A stretch of DNA of 64,000 nucleotides, from positions 186,001 to 250,000 of the forward strand of contig NZ_FOFN01000004.1 of the NCBI RefSeq assembly GCF_900111025.1. The letters are read 5' to 3'. Position numbers and translations under genes: made by a program. Every line of letters begins with the position of its first letter. Within the stretch, counting starts at the first letter, position 1. This document shows, one piece after another, positions 1 to 8,996 of the stretch. This stretch comes from Hyunsoonleella jejuensis. Lineage in GTDB: Bacteria; Bacteroidota; Bacteroidia; Flavobacteriales; Flavobacteriaceae. The notes under the pieces are model-generated. The model was not told the origin of the DNA, searched no databases, and was given only the letters and a program-made list of their open reading frames with translations.

Positions 1-1
1 A

Positions 2-421
2 AAGGAAAGTAATTGGATTTTAATAATTACTCTTGGCGATAAAATTGACAAAACAAAGTTTACAAGCGTACCAGAGAATGTACACCTTTTTAACTGGGTG
101 CCACAATTAGAAATCTTAAAACACGCAGATGTAAATATAAACCACGGTGGAATTAACAGCATTAACGAATGCATCCACTTTAAAGTACCTATGTTAGTTT
201 ATTCAGGCAAAAAATTTGACCAAAATGGTTGTGCTGCGCGCGTTCATTATTATGGCCTAGGGATTTCTGGTGACAAGGATATAGATGGCTCTAAAGAAAT
301 TAAAGAAAAATTGAAAAAAATATTCTCTGATGGCGCGTTTGAAAAAAACATGACCACTTACCATGAAATATACTTAAAGTATCGAGAAAAACGAATCTCT
401 GATATCTTTCCATTAAACTGA
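2..421 (+). CDS. Glycosyltransferase, UGT/MGT-like, C-terminal part (5' end outside window)
   Basis: The reading frame is already open at base 2 (residues KESNWILIITLGDK) and runs to a stop at 419-421, so the gene enters from the left. The first start-like codon, a GTG at 98, is internal. The stretch WVPQLEILKHADVNINHGGI followed by NSINECIHFKVPML and a later DQNGCAARV matches the sugar-nucleotide-binding half of UDP-glycosyltransferases of the macrolide/sterol type (HGGxNS, then a DQxxNA-like motif). Such enzymes transfer a sugar from a nucleotide donor to a small hydrophobic acceptor. It sits 29 bp upstream of a phosphopantetheinyl transferase on the same strand, suggesting the end of a biosynthetic operon. 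The acceptor cannot be told from this fragment. Confidence 0.8.
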   Translation, partial: KESNWILIITLGDKIDKTKFTSVPENVHLFNWVPQLEILKHADVNINHGGINSINECIHFKVPMLVYSGKKFDQNGCAARVHYYGLGISGDKDIDGSKEIKEKLKKIFSDGAFEKNMTTYHEIYLKYREKRISDIFPLN

Positions 422-450
422 ATTGCAAACACGAATTACAACGAAGCCAA

Positions 451-1191
451 ATGACAAGCATTCCAAATAATGCATTTAAAACCTTGGAAAAACAAGTCCA
501 TATTTGGGTGGTTAATCTCAAAAATTCTGAAAAAGATGTGCCCTTTTTCCGTAGTTTGTTATCTGAAGAAGAGCTAAACAAGGCATTAGCATTTCGATAT
601 AAAAAAGACGAAACTTGTGCCATTATCACCAGAGGAGTGTTACGCTTTTTATCAGAAAAATATTTATCAATACCATCAAACAAACTTCAGTTTAAATATG
701 GAGCATATGGGAAGCCAGAATACAATTTAAACTCTCGCTTAAAGTTTAACGTCTCGCATGCTGCTAATTATGCTGTATTAGGGTTTGTAAATAATTATGA
801 TTTTGGCATTGATGTGGAGTATGTAAAAAGAAATTTTGATGTTTTAGATATTGCAGATAATTATTTTTCCAAACAAGAAAAAAGGGCATTACATAAAATT
901 CCGGAAAATCAACAAACCGAAGCGTTTTTTAGAGGTTGGACCAGAAAAGAAGCTTTTATAAAAGCTAAATCCCAAGGCTTGTCTTTTCCATTAGATGCTT
1001 TTTCAATTTCTATAGACTCTGATGAAAACGCGACATTATATGAAACTGCATGGAATAAAAGCGAGAAAAACCTTTGGCGCATTGTTCCTTTTGAGACTCA
1101 TATAGACTATAAAGCTGCTTTTGCAGTAAAGGGAAAGATAGATGGTATTAAGTATTTTGAGTTTGACTTAAGATGTATCGCTAACATTTAA
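451..1191 (+). CDS. 4'-phosphopantetheinyl transferase, Sfp/Gsp type
   Basis: This 246-residue protein would transfer the phosphopantetheine arm of CoA to a serine of acyl- or peptidyl-carrier proteins. It shows the family signatures in order: GKPEY near residue 87, FNVSHA near 99, the Mg-binding GIDVE at 119-123 (D121, E123), and WTRKEAFIKA at 163-172 with the catalytic WxxKEA. Length and two-lobe pattern fit the Sfp class rather than the short AcpS class. It follows the glycosyltransferase fragment by 29 bp, so it may serve a polyketide, pigment or lipopeptide cluster lying to the left; that is inference. Its stop codon is 2 bp before the left attachment repeat of the island, so it is the last chromosomal gene before the insertion. 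Confidence 0.9.
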   Translation: MTSIPNNAFKTLEKQVHIWVVNLKNSEKDVPFFRSLLSEEELNKALAFRYKKDETCAIITRGVLRFLSEKYLSIPSNKLQFKYGAYGKPEYNLNSRLKFNVSHAANYAVLGFVNNYDFGIDVEYVKRNFDVLDIADNYFSKQEKRALHKIPENQQTEAFFRGWTRKEAFIKAKSQGLSFPLDAFSISIDSDENATLYETAWNKSEKNLWRIVPFETHIDYKAAFAVKGKIDGIKYFEFDLRCIANI

Positions 1192-1193
1192 TC

Positions 1194-1207
1194 ACTTCCC
1201 AATACAA
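1194..1207. repeat. Left attachment-site repeat (att core copy)
   Basis: ACTTCCCAATACAA is identical to 32486-32499 and extends to 15 of 16 matches if two bases to the left are included. It begins 2 bp after the stop of the phosphopantetheinyl transferase. Read on the minus strand it encodes CIGK plus a TGA stop, the conserved C-terminus of MnmE. Confidence 0.85.
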
Positions 1208-1246
1208 TATTTAACTACCCTTGTATTCATTGGTGCTATTGTATTT

Positions 1247-1322
1247 GGGCAACAAATAGCATACAAAAAATGGATAATAAGAGAAGATTAGTAACAACTA
1301 TTAATAAATAGAGCAACAAATA
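1247..1322. repeat. Two candidate integrase arm-type sites, left end
   Basis: GGGCAACAAATA at 1247-1258 and GAGCAACAAATA at 1311-1322 are near-identical 12-mers in the same orientation. They resemble 12-mers at the opposite end of the island at 32335, 32348 and 32368. Arm-type sites of tyrosine integrases typically look like this: short repeats inside both ends of an element. The binding role is inferred. Confidence 0.45.
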
Positions 1323-1333
1323 TAGCATAAAAA

Positions 1334-1356
1334 AAACCGCTCGATTAGAGCGGTTT
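1334..1356 (-). terminator. Intrinsic terminator of the DUF6266 gene
   Basis: On the minus strand a 9-bp perfect stem (AAACCGCTC / GAGCGGTTT) with a 5-nt loop is followed by a run of T (plus-strand A tract 1329-1336). It lies 21 bp past the stop of the gene at 1377-2018. Confidence 0.9.
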
Positions 1357-1376
1357 CCAAATAAAAACACCAAGCA

Positions 1377-2018
1377 TTAATTAGCTGTACCAGAGCCTAA
1401 ATAAATACTGTTTGATACTTGACTACCATCAGCAGAAATAAAAGCCATAAATAGCTCTACTGTATCTCCTGCATAAGTTGTTGGGATTGGAATAATTTGA
1501 GAACCTACTGTTCTGTCTGCTCCATCAAGTAAAGAAATGGATTCCTTTTTTGAAGGATTGTAAACCAATAACATCGCCTTGTCAGTAGCATTTGCGTTAC
1601 CTTCAGCAGAGTTATCATCCCAACCAAACGTTACTTCTCCAGCAGTTGCTAAATCAGTCGTTGGGTTTAGCACACCAGATAAACCTCCTCGACTTACTAA
1701 AGCGTTCGGATAGTCAACAACAAAGTTAGGTTCAGTACCTGTAATAGCATTATTCAATACATACGACATTGCAGCATTAAATTCTGTTTTCTTAACAGCT
1801 AACCCTTTATATCCTAACTTAATAAAAGGCTTTACAGCCTGTAAAAATTCTAAAGTGGCAGTAAACTTGGTTCTTTGGTTTACTTGACCAACAGTTCTTG
1901 GATTGGCTACACTTGAAGGTTTAATTCTAATGTAATCAATTCCTTTCCAGCTTCCACCGATAACGTTACCAACCTTACCTGAAAGACCTCCTAAAATACC
2001 TTGAGCAATTTTACCCAT
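1377..2018 (-). CDS. DUF6266 family protein
   Basis: This 213-residue protein of unknown function opens with a glycine-rich segment, MGKIAQGILGGLSGKVGN, then VIGGSWKGIDYIR and SSVANPRTVGQVNQRTKF, which I recognise as the start of the DUF6266 family of Bacteroidota. There is no signal peptide or obvious catalytic motif. The rest alternates short hydrophobic strands and polar loops, which would suit a beta-rich structural protein. It is the outermost gene at the left end of the island, with its own terminator, and is separated from its neighbour by about 125 bp, so it is probably a single-gene unit. Related proteins recur on mobile elements, but no biochemical function is known to me. Confidence 0.75.
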   Translation of the reverse strand: MGKIAQGILGGLSGKVGNVIGGSWKGIDYIRIKPSSVANPRTVGQVNQRTKFTATLEFLQAVKPFIKLGYKGLAVKKTEFNAAMSYVLNNAITGTEPNFVVDYPNALVSRGGLSGVLNPTTDLATAGEVTFGWDDNSAEGNANATDKAMLLVYNPSKKESISLLDGADRTVGSQIIPIPTTYAGDTVELFMAFISADGSQVSNSIYLGSGTAN

Positions 2019-2143
2019 AACATAAATAATTTAAATGAAACATAATTTTCTTCGGACTTGGTACGGACTTAACACGAAGTTGTACCTTCCGCTGAAATAT
2101 ATGGCAAGTTTTATGCTATTCTTTTGATATGGATTTTGTTGCT

Positions 2144-2584
2144 TTAGATTGCTTCTTTTTGCATTTTAGAAAATAAACTTTGGATATATGATACTTTCAA
2201 ATCTGCCATTTTTGAAATAATTTTATGAAGCTCCTTTTCCTTTTTATTAATTGCTGACACAATATTAATATGTTTTTGCAACTGAATTGCATCATAAAAC
2301 AATGAGCTGTAGCTGTTTTTCAAAGTGTTCCTACAAGCATCTATTGAAATAAACGGAATAACACTACCTTTTAAATAGTAAGCGTAAAAACCGCCTATTT
2401 GCAACATCATAGATAAGTGAAAAAGTGTGTGTTTTACCTCTTCTGTTGTAGTAGTGACAACGAAACAGTTAGCACAGGATTTTAAGAGTGGTTTTCCGCT
2501 GTTTAGACCTTTGTTTAGAATGAAAAAATGAGGGTTCGAGTAAGTCTTTCCGACTTGGTGTGTTTTTAGTTCAAAAGTTGACAT
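2144..2584 (-). CDS. DUF6943-like protein of mobile elements
   Basis: The chosen start (ATG at 2582-2584, MSTFELKTHQVGKT) gives 146 residues. The frame stays open upstream to 2815, but that extra part translates a low-complexity, repeat-like sequence (AKRSEAILNW) that does not look like protein. The body, with SNPHFFILNKGLNSGKPL, an NCFVVTTTTEE strand and GGFYAYYLKGSVIPFI, resembles DUF6943, small proteins found on Bacteroidota integrative elements. The C-terminus is charged and helical. No enzymatic motif is visible. It sits alone between DUF6266 and a non-coding block of structured repeats. Function is unknown, and the family call is from pattern memory. Confidence 0.6.
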   Translation of the reverse strand: MSTFELKTHQVGKTYSNPHFFILNKGLNSGKPLLKSCANCFVVTTTTEEVKHTLFHLSMMLQIGGFYAYYLKGSVIPFISIDACRNTLKNSYSSLFYDAIQLQKHINIVSAINKKEKELHKIISKMADLKVSYIQSLFSKMQKEAI

Positions 2585-3666
2585 AGCTATCCAATTTAAA
2601 ATTGCTTCGCTACGCTTCGCGCCATTATTTTTTTTGAAAAGAAAAAAGATAGCCATAGTTGTTGTGGCGTGGGTAAGGCTGTCAAGGTTTTTGGATAAAA
2701 GTTTTTTGAGTTGAATGTCTAAATCAAAAGAAAAAGGGTATTGAAAAAAAGTTTTATTCAAAACCCGTAGGGCTTGACCTTTATAGCCTTGTGCGGTTGG
2801 CAGAGGTAGCCACATATATTTGCCATTTTTTTTTATTTTAATATTTCAAATCGGTTTAAACTTGATTCAATTTACTTTTAACTTTTCTGGGGAATTAACA
2901 CTTAAAAAAATAGGTTTCAGTTCGTATTTGAGCGTTGGATGAAGCGTTTGTATATGTAGCGTTTTAAATAGTTGTTTGATAAAACAGCATTTAAACAAGC
3001 TACTTATACAGGACTTTTAGACAATAGCTTATTGCTTTTTTGAGGCACGATAAAAAGTAATGTGCTATGGCGTATTACTACATATTCTAAACCTATTTTT
3101 TTATATCCTATTTCTTGGGTGGTGGGGAAAAGTGGTCTTTAATATTTGTTAACGAAATGAGACAAACAAAGACTTGAGGTAAGGAATACTTGGACTTAAC
3201 GATGGTTTTGTGCAGTTGAATGAGATAACGAATATTATAATAAATTAACGTTACCCTTTGAATGTTCGACTGTTTAATGTTTGTTCAAAATGTAGTTAGA
3301 AGTTCGGATGTGAGCGTTGGAATAGCGGATATTTTACATAATAACAGTTATAGCGACGAAAATATAATAACACGCCGTAGGCAACCTCTGAAAGGATTTT
3401 TGCTCCTATAACTTCTATTATGTAACATAGCTTGGGATTGGTTTTGTGGCGTAATAATTGTTTGAGCGTTGGCAATGGCTCTTTGCTTTTTTATTGTACC
3501 AATTTTATAAAATAACGACGTTTAAATAAAACAAGCAATGTGCCATTATAGCGTTGGCTACAAGTATTATGACATAAAACCAATTATGCATTGGCGCGCG
3601 GAACAACACAAAAGACAGAGGATTTTGAGGTACGAAAAAACTGGGTTTTGGGTTGTGGGGAATAAA
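2585..3666. other. Non-coding block with structured repeats, island left part
   Basis: About 1.1 kb without a convincing gene; the minus-strand frame open at 2585-2815 is judged an over-extension. The stretch 2928-3560 contains the word GAGCGTTGG or GCGTTGG four times, three of them each followed by an imperfect inverted repeat (listed separately). No promoter or RNA gene was recognised. Confidence 0.5.
2928..3558. repeat. Three hairpin units headed by GAGCGTTGG
   Basis: GAGCGTTGG occurs at about 2930, 3312 and 3464, and GCGTTGGC at 3551. Each of the first three is followed by an inverted repeat: 2949-2960 with 2999-3010 (11 of 12 pairs), 3334-3353 with 3406-3425 (18 of 20), and 3474-3486 with 3535-3547 (11 of 13). 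The hairpin sequences differ while the head word is kept, so these are structured repeats, not simple duplications. Their layout recalls integron attC sites, but the terminal core does not fit the attC rule. Confidence 0.55.
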
Positions 3667-3692
3667 AAAGAGCCTTCCGAAAAAGACTCTTT
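3667..3692 (-). terminator. Intrinsic terminator of the copper cluster
   Basis: On the minus strand AAAGAGTCTT and AAGGCTCTTT pair over 10 bp (two G-T wobble pairs would be counted as T-G and C-G positions of the stem) around a 6-nt loop, followed by six T. It lies just past the stop of the HMA lipoprotein gene at 3702 and closes the minus-strand copper genes. Confidence 0.85.
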
Positions 3693-3701
3693 CATTATTG
3701 C

Positions 3702-4196
3702 TTAATGGTCGTGATTTGAATGGTCATCACTTTCTTCTTCACCAGATTGATTCATCATCATTTCGTGGTCGTATTTACAACAACCTGGTAAACCATCATA
3801 TGCTTCTTCATCACCTGCTACTTTTTCGGTATCATATCCTGAAGCTGCGATTGCTTTATGGATTGCCATTGCATCGGTTTTTGTATCATCAAAAGACACA
3901 TCAATCTTCTTTTTATCGACATCCCAATTAGCACTTGCAACACCTTCAACACCGTTAGCTGCTTTTTCGATAGTGTTTTTACACATTCCGCAATTTCCTC
4001 TTACACCAAAAGACAGGTCTGTCATTGCCATATCTTTTGACATTTCAGTAGTTGTGGTTTCTGTTTCTTTTTTGGTTTCGTTTTTACAACTTGTTAAACC
4101 TAATGCTGCTATTACAGCTACACTTAAAATTACTTTTTTACTCACGTCGATTACATTTTTGTTTTTGTGTACGTGATTTTTCTTTGAAAAATTCAT
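3702..4196 (-). CDS. HMA-domain metal-binding lipoprotein
   Basis: A 164-residue secreted metal-binding protein. A hydrophobic segment (residues 22-35) ends in the lipobox LTSC with C37, so the mature protein is probably lipid-anchored in the periplasm or outer membrane. A Thr/Glu-rich linker leads to an HMA fold with GNCGMC (C69, C72), the copper-binding loop, then a second cysteine pair in GLPGCCKYDHEMMM and a His/Asp/Ser-rich tail that could bind more metal. A GTG codon at residue 18 (VSKKVILS) would give a more usual signal peptide, so the start is uncertain. It is the last gene of the copper efflux run and probably a periplasmic copper chaperone. Confidence 0.8.
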   Translation of the reverse strand: MNFSKKNHVHKNKNVIDVSKKVILSVAVIAALGLTSCKNETKKETETTTTEMSKDMAMTDLSFGVRGNCGMCKNTIEKAANGVEGVASANWDVDKKKIDVSFDDTKTDAMAIHKAIAASGYDTEKVAGDEEAYDGLPGCCKYDHEMMMNQSGEEESDDHSNHDH

Positions 4197-4228
4197 TGTT
4201 TAAAATTTAATTGTTATTACTTGATTTA

Positions 4229-6007
4229 TTATTCTATTACTTGTTTTACTTCACCACAGGTTAGCATTGCTTCGCCAAAGTATGGATTGATTACTTTTTC
4301 TTCTTTGCTTAACCAATAAGCACCATTATTGTTATCTGCCATTGGACAAAATTCTACATAGACCTTTTCATTGATACCAAATAGTTGTACAGCATTGATT
4401 AGATGTGATGATAAATGTTTAAAATGGTCTCTTTGTGATTTTATATCGGACGTTTCAGAAATTGAAGTTGCAGAAGATTTTATTTCGCCTTCTAATGACA
4501 TCCAATGGTTATGCGCCTTATTATCTGACAACAATTTCATATCTACTTTGTTCAATTTATTTAATAAAGTTGTTGCGTTTGCTGAAGTACTTATTGAATC
4601 TTCTTTTACTAAAGCATCTTTTAAATTGATATACGCATTGTAAACACTATTTAACTGTTGTTGAAATTTCTCTGATACTTCCAAACGCTCATTCATATTA
4701 GTGTGGTCACTTTCTTTGTTAGATGCATTGTTATCCATACCTAAATGACCTTCGTGTCCAGTCATTACTTTACCACCATCTTTATTCATCATAGACTTTT
4801 TGCCTTGTAATTGTGCTGCTGCATCAACCGTAAATGTTCCGTTAGTCACTATTTCATTTCCAACAAATAAACCTTCTACAACTTCATATTCATTACCAAT
4901 TTGATTGCCTAATTTAATTTCACGCATTTCAAAAATAGGTTGGTCTGGATTTGTTTTAAGGTACACCACAGAACGTTCACCTGTCCATAATAAAGAAGAT
5001 GCAGGAATTGATAATACTTCATCATTTTTAGCTGTACTGCCTTCAATATTTGCGGTTACAAACATTCCTGGTTTAAATACATCGTCCTTATTGCTTAAAA
5101 CAACACGTAAGGTTACAGTTCTTGTTTTCGTGTTTAAAACTGGGTCAATGAAATCAACTTTACCTTTAAACTCTTTATTAGGATAAGCATTGGTTGTTAT
5201 CATCACTTCCTGTCCTTTTTTAAAGCGGTCAATCTGATTTTCATACACATCAAAGTTTCCCCAAACTGTGTTGAGATTGGCAATTTTTAATAAGGGTTGT
5301 CCTTGTTTGATGTAATCGCCTTGCTCTACCAATTTTTCTGTAACAGTACCCGAAACGGTTGCATAAACAGGAAAGTTTTCTTTTACTTTTCCTGTTTCTT
5401 CAATCTGGTTGATTTGATTTTCAGAGAGTTTCCATAATTTCAATTTATTACGGACTGCTTTGTATAAAGCAGGTTGAGATTCTTTTAAAGAAGCTGCTGT
5501 GATTAATTCTTGTTGTGCTGCATAGAGTTCTGGCGAATAAATGGTTGCCAATAATTGACCTTTACGAACTTCTTCGCCTGTAAAACTCACATTCAAACGT
5601 TCAATTCTTCCAGCGAAATAACTTACCTGTACTGCATTGGCTTCTTCGTTTTCAGCAATTTTACCAGATAACTTTATGGTGTTGCCTTCAACATTTCCCT
5701 TGCCTACAACAGTTGTTTGAATATTGGCTAATGCCATCGCATTTTCTGTTAGTTTAAATTGGTCTGCCATTAAGCCATCACTTCCGCTTTCCGCAGGAAT
5801 TAAATCCATACCACAAATGGGGCAGTCGCCTGGCTCTGGTTGCATAATCTGTGGATGCATAGAACACGTCCACATTTGATTGGTTGCTGCAACCGCATCG
5901 TGATTATGGTCTATTTCTTCATTTGATGAGCCACCAAAAAGCAACCAACCCAATAACACACCTACTACGAGTATGCCAATATATATGACTATTTTATTAT
6001 TTTTCAT
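4229..6007 (-). CDS. cusB: CusB-like RND efflux adaptor with metal-binding N-terminus and DUF3347
   Basis: This 592-residue periplasmic adaptor would link the CusA pump to the outer-membrane channel. Residues 6-24 form an N-terminal membrane anchor. Residues 46-71 are a heavy-metal-binding motif (WTCSMHPQ, then GDCPICGMDL). The membrane-fusion core with barrel-sandwich and beta-barrel parts spans roughly 90-410. From about 445 a DUF3347 domain follows, ending in VEFCPMADNNNGAYW and FGEAMLTCGEV. The His/Met-rich linker (GHEGHLGMD) suits copper handling. The usual CusB is nearer 400 residues; the extra C-terminal domain is common in Bacteroidota. The start overlaps the end of the DUF305 gene by 11 bp, so the two are co-transcribed. 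Confidence 0.9.
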   Translation of the reverse strand: MKNNKIVIYIGILVVGVLLGWLLFGGSSNEEIDHNHDAVAATNQMWTCSMHPQIMQPEPGDCPICGMDLIPAESGSDGLMADQFKLTENAMALANIQTTVVGKGNVEGNTIKLSGKIAENEEANAVQVSYFAGRIERLNVSFTGEEVRKGQLLATIYSPELYAAQQELITAASLKESQPALYKAVRNKLKLWKLSENQINQIEETGKVKENFPVYATVSGTVTEKLVEQGDYIKQGQPLLKIANLNTVWGNFDVYENQIDRFKKGQEVMITTNAYPNKEFKGKVDFIDPVLNTKTRTVTLRVVLSNKDDVFKPGMFVTANIEGSTAKNDEVLSIPASSLLWTGERSVVYLKTNPDQPIFEMREIKLGNQIGNEYEVVEGLFVGNEIVTNGTFTVDAAAQLQGKKSMMNKDGGKVMTGHEGHLGMDNNASNKESDHTNMNERLEVSEKFQQQLNSVYNAYINLKDALVKEDSISTSANATTLLNKLNKVDMKLLSDNKAHNHWMSLEGEIKSSATSISETSDIKSQRDHFKHLSSHLINAVQLFGINEKVYVEFCPMADNNNGAYWLSKEEKVINPYFGEAMLTCGEVKQVIE

Positions 6008-6479
6008 TCTCTAATCGTTTTATCATTGCTTTCATTTCTTCTATTTCTTTACGTTGTGCTTTTATAATGTCTTCTGCTAATTTTTTAACTTCTGGGTCTT
6101 GAATATCTGCTCTTTCACTTGTTAAAATAGCGATAGAATGATGTGGTATCATTGCTTTCATCCAAAGGACATCACCAATAATTGGTGCTTGTGTTCTCAC
6201 CAACCCTAATGCACCTACAAACAGAATGAAACTACTTGCGAGTATTGCGATATTCTTCTTTTTATCATTATACATTTTTCGCATAAAAAACCACATTATT
6301 ACTGCCATTGTTGAAATTCCTAAACACGTCATATAGAATCGTGTTAAACTAAACCATACGTGGTCTATGGAATAGGTGTTTAAATACATTGTGATGTACA
6401 TTGCTACAAATGAGCAAGCCAACATTATAAAGAAGGTTTTGTAATTTCCTTTGTTTGAGTGTTTTTTTGAATTTTCCAT
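5997..6479 (-). CDS. DUF305 membrane protein
   Basis: A 160-residue protein with three predicted membrane helices in its first 95 residues (around 13-33, 43-65 and 76-93). A periplasmic helical segment follows with the DUF305 signature WMKAMIPHHSIAILTSERA and a charged C-terminal helix. DUF305 proteins occur in copper resistance clusters of many bacteria; the paired histidines in MIPHH are candidate metal ligands. It lies between CopA (18 bp gap) and CusB (11 bp overlap). The molecular role is not established. Confidence 0.85.
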   Translation of the reverse strand: MENSKKHSNKGNYKTFFIMLACSFVAMYITMYLNTYSIDHVWFSLTRFYMTCLGISTMAVIMWFFMRKMYNDKKKNIAILASSFILFVGALGLVRTQAPIIGDVLWMKAMIPHHSIAILTSERADIQDPEVKKLAEDIIKAQRKEIEEMKAMIKRLENEK

Positions 6480-6497
6480 AATTATTTGATTTTATAG

Positions 6498-8993
6498 TTA
6501 TACTTTAATTGTTCTTAATCGTAGTGCGTTACCTATTACCGAAACCGAACTAAAACTCATTGCTAAAGCTGCTATCATTGGCGAGAGTAGTATTCCGAAG
6601 AATGGAAACAACACACCTGCTGCAATAGGCACACCTAAAGTGTTGTAGATAAGTGCAAAAAATAGGTTTTGCTTAATGTTCTTCATTACAGCATTACTTA
6701 AATTTTTTGCTTTTACAATACCGTGTAAATCGCCTTTTACGAGTGTTATCATAGCACTTTCTATCGCTACATCTGTTCCCGTACCCATTGCAATACCTAC
6801 ATCACTTTTTGCCAATGCTGGTGCATCATTAATGCCATCACCTGCCATAGCAACTACTTTTCCATTTTTTTGTAGTTTCTCTACTTCTTTGAGTTTGTCT
6901 TCTGGTAGCATACTGGCTTTAAAATCTGCAAGATTTAGTTCTGATGCTACTGCTTGTGCTGTATTGTGATTATCACCTGTTAGCATTATTACATCTATCC
7001 CTTTATCTTGAAGTGCTTTAATGGCTTTAGCACTTGTTTCTTTTATTTTATCGCCTATAACTACATATCCAACTACGGTTTCATCTATTGACAAATAAGA
7101 AACTGTTTTACCCTGTTCTTGGTAAGATTTAGCTTCGTCTTTCATTTTAGAAGTAATATCCGCTTTAGCATATTCCATCATTTTAGGATTACCTAATGCT
7201 ACATTTTTTCCATCAATTTTAGCTTCAACACCTTTTCCTGTAACAGCACTAAAATCTTCGGACTTTAAAATTTCTGCGTTGTGTTCTTTGCCATATTTAA
7301 CTGTCGCTTCTGCCAAAGGATGTTCGCTATTTGTATTTAATGACACGATGTATTGTAACACTTCTTTTTCGCTTAAAGCATCATTAAAAGCTCCAACGGT
7401 TTCAACTGTTGGTTTTCCTTCGGTAATTGTTCCTGTCTTGTCAACGATAAGCGTATTTACCTTATCCATTTTTTCAAGAGCTTCAGCATTTTTAATCAAT
7501 ACACCATTTTGAGCACCTTTACCCACACCAACCATTACAGACATTGGTGTTGCTAAACCTAAAGCACAAGGACAAGCAATGATTAGTACTGCAATTGCAT
7601 TGACAAACGCATACACATAAACTGGTTCTGGTCCCCAAATAGACCATACAATAAATGTGATAATAGAAATAAGAACTACAACTGGCACAAAATAGCCTGA
7701 AACTTTATCTGCTAAATTTTGAATAGGTGCACGACTTCTACTGGCATCATTAACCATATGAATGATTTGTGATAATAAAGTGTCACTTCCTACCTTTTCT
7801 GCTTTCATTAAAAAGGATTGATTCCCATTAATGGTTCCGCTACTTACTTTATCTTCTTGAGATTTGTTTACAGGAATAGGTTCGCCTGTAATCATAGATT
7901 CATCAATAGTTGTTTCGCCTTCAGTTATCACACCATCCACAGGAATTTTATCTCCTGGTTTCACTTTTAGAATATCATTAAGTTCTATCTCGTCAATACT
8001 GACTTCAACTTCTTCACCATCTACTATTTTTATGGCTTTATTAGGTGCTAATTTCAACAGTTCTTTTACTGCCGAATTGGTTTTACTATGTGCACGAGCT
8101 TCTAACAATTGACCTAAAAGCACTAACGTTAAAATCACAGTTGCTGCTTCAAAATAGACGTGAACTGCACCTGATTCTGTTTTAAATTGACTTGGAAATA
8201 CGTCTGGAAAGAACATACCAAAAACACTAAACGACCACGCCACACCTGCACCAATCCCAATAAGTGTAAACATATTGAGATTCCAAGTCTTAATGCTTTT
8301 ATAGGCACGTTCAAAGAACATCCAAGTGGCATAAAACACTACTGGAATTGATAATGCAAACTGAATCCAGTTCCAATATTTCTGTTCCATTATATCGTAC
8401 AACGGATTGTTATTGAGCATTTCGCTCATAGCCATTAAGAAAATGGGCAAGGTAAATGCTGTGGCAATCCAAAATTTCTTTAATAGCTTTTTATACGTTT
8501 TTTCTTCTGCTGAACTATCTGCTTCCATTGGCACTAAATCCATCCCACAAATAGGACACGAACCTGCTTCTTCTTTTACAATTTCTGGATGCATCGGACA
8601 CGTCCATTGTTCCTTTGAAGTTGCTGATAGATTTTGTTCTTCCACCAAATCCATTCCGCAAACAGGACAATCACCTGGTTTGTTATAGATTTTATCGCCT
8701 TCGCAATGCATAGGACAATAAAATGTGCCTGTACCTTTAGGTTGCTTTTCCTTTTTAGCTTCTGAATGCTGATGGTGTTCACCTTGTTTATGAATGCTAT
8801 ATCTGCCATCATCCTTTTTTAAAGCTTCCTGAAATGTTTCAATGGGAATATGGGATTCCATTTCAATAATAGCTTCTGCATTTTCCAAATTAACAGCAAC
8901 ATTGGAAACGTCTTTCACTTTAGAAAGTGTTTTTTCTACGTGACCTCTACAACCGTTACAGGTCATACCTTGTATGTAATATGTATGTTTCAT
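6498..8993 (-). CDS. copA: Copper-exporting P1B-1 ATPase
   Basis: An 831-residue ATPase that exports Cu(I) from the cytoplasm. Residues 1-70 form an HMA domain with GMTCNGC (C12, C15). Two short metal-binding motifs follow at about 92-116 (YCPMHCE, GDCPVCGMDL) and 130-153 (WTCPMHPE, GSCPICGMDL). The pump core has the TGEP actuator loop (369-372), the membrane CPC at 474-476, the phosphorylation site DKTGT with D518, and GDGINDAPA. The YN in the seventh helix and MSFSS in the eighth are the Cu(I)-type ligands, which separates it from the Zn/Cd pump at 14529. It ends 18 bp before the DUF305 gene and starts 3 bp after the stop of the TolC-like gene. Confidence 0.95.
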   Translation of the reverse strand: MKHTYYIQGMTCNGCRGHVEKTLSKVKDVSNVAVNLENAEAIIEMESHIPIETFQEALKKDDGRYSIHKQGEHHQHSEAKKEKQPKGTGTFYCPMHCEGDKIYNKPGDCPVCGMDLVEEQNLSATSKEQWTCPMHPEIVKEEAGSCPICGMDLVPMEADSSAEEKTYKKLLKKFWIATAFTLPIFLMAMSEMLNNNPLYDIMEQKYWNWIQFALSIPVVFYATWMFFERAYKSIKTWNLNMFTLIGIGAGVAWSFSVFGMFFPDVFPSQFKTESGAVHVYFEAATVILTLVLLGQLLEARAHSKTNSAVKELLKLAPNKAIKIVDGEEVEVSIDEIELNDILKVKPGDKIPVDGVITEGETTIDESMITGEPIPVNKSQEDKVSSGTINGNQSFLMKAEKVGSDTLLSQIIHMVNDASRSRAPIQNLADKVSGYFVPVVVLISIITFIVWSIWGPEPVYVYAFVNAIAVLIIACPCALGLATPMSVMVGVGKGAQNGVLIKNAEALEKMDKVNTLIVDKTGTITEGKPTVETVGAFNDALSEKEVLQYIVSLNTNSEHPLAEATVKYGKEHNAEILKSEDFSAVTGKGVEAKIDGKNVALGNPKMMEYAKADITSKMKDEAKSYQEQGKTVSYLSIDETVVGYVVIGDKIKETSAKAIKALQDKGIDVIMLTGDNHNTAQAVASELNLADFKASMLPEDKLKEVEKLQKNGKVVAMAGDGINDAPALAKSDVGIAMGTGTDVAIESAMITLVKGDLHGIVKAKNLSNAVMKNIKQNLFFALIYNTLGVPIAAGVLFPFFGILLSPMIAALAMSFSSVSVIGNALRLRTIKV

Positions 8994-8996
8994 TGT

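Noticed and set aside
2585-2815. N-terminal extension of the DUF6943-like gene
   Set aside because: The codons translate a repeat-like, low-complexity DNA stretch (GCTTCGC/GCGAAGC words) and do not resemble the family; ATG at 2584 is better.
2928-3560. Integron attC array
   Set aside because: The GTTGGxx ends mostly break the GTTRRRY core rule, no intI and no cassette ORFs are present; kept only as structured repeats.
3653-3931. Plus-strand ORF overlapping the HMA lipoprotein gene
   Set aside because: It lies antisense to a well supported gene and its His/Leu-rich peptide mirrors Asp/Glu/Met/Lys codons of the real gene.
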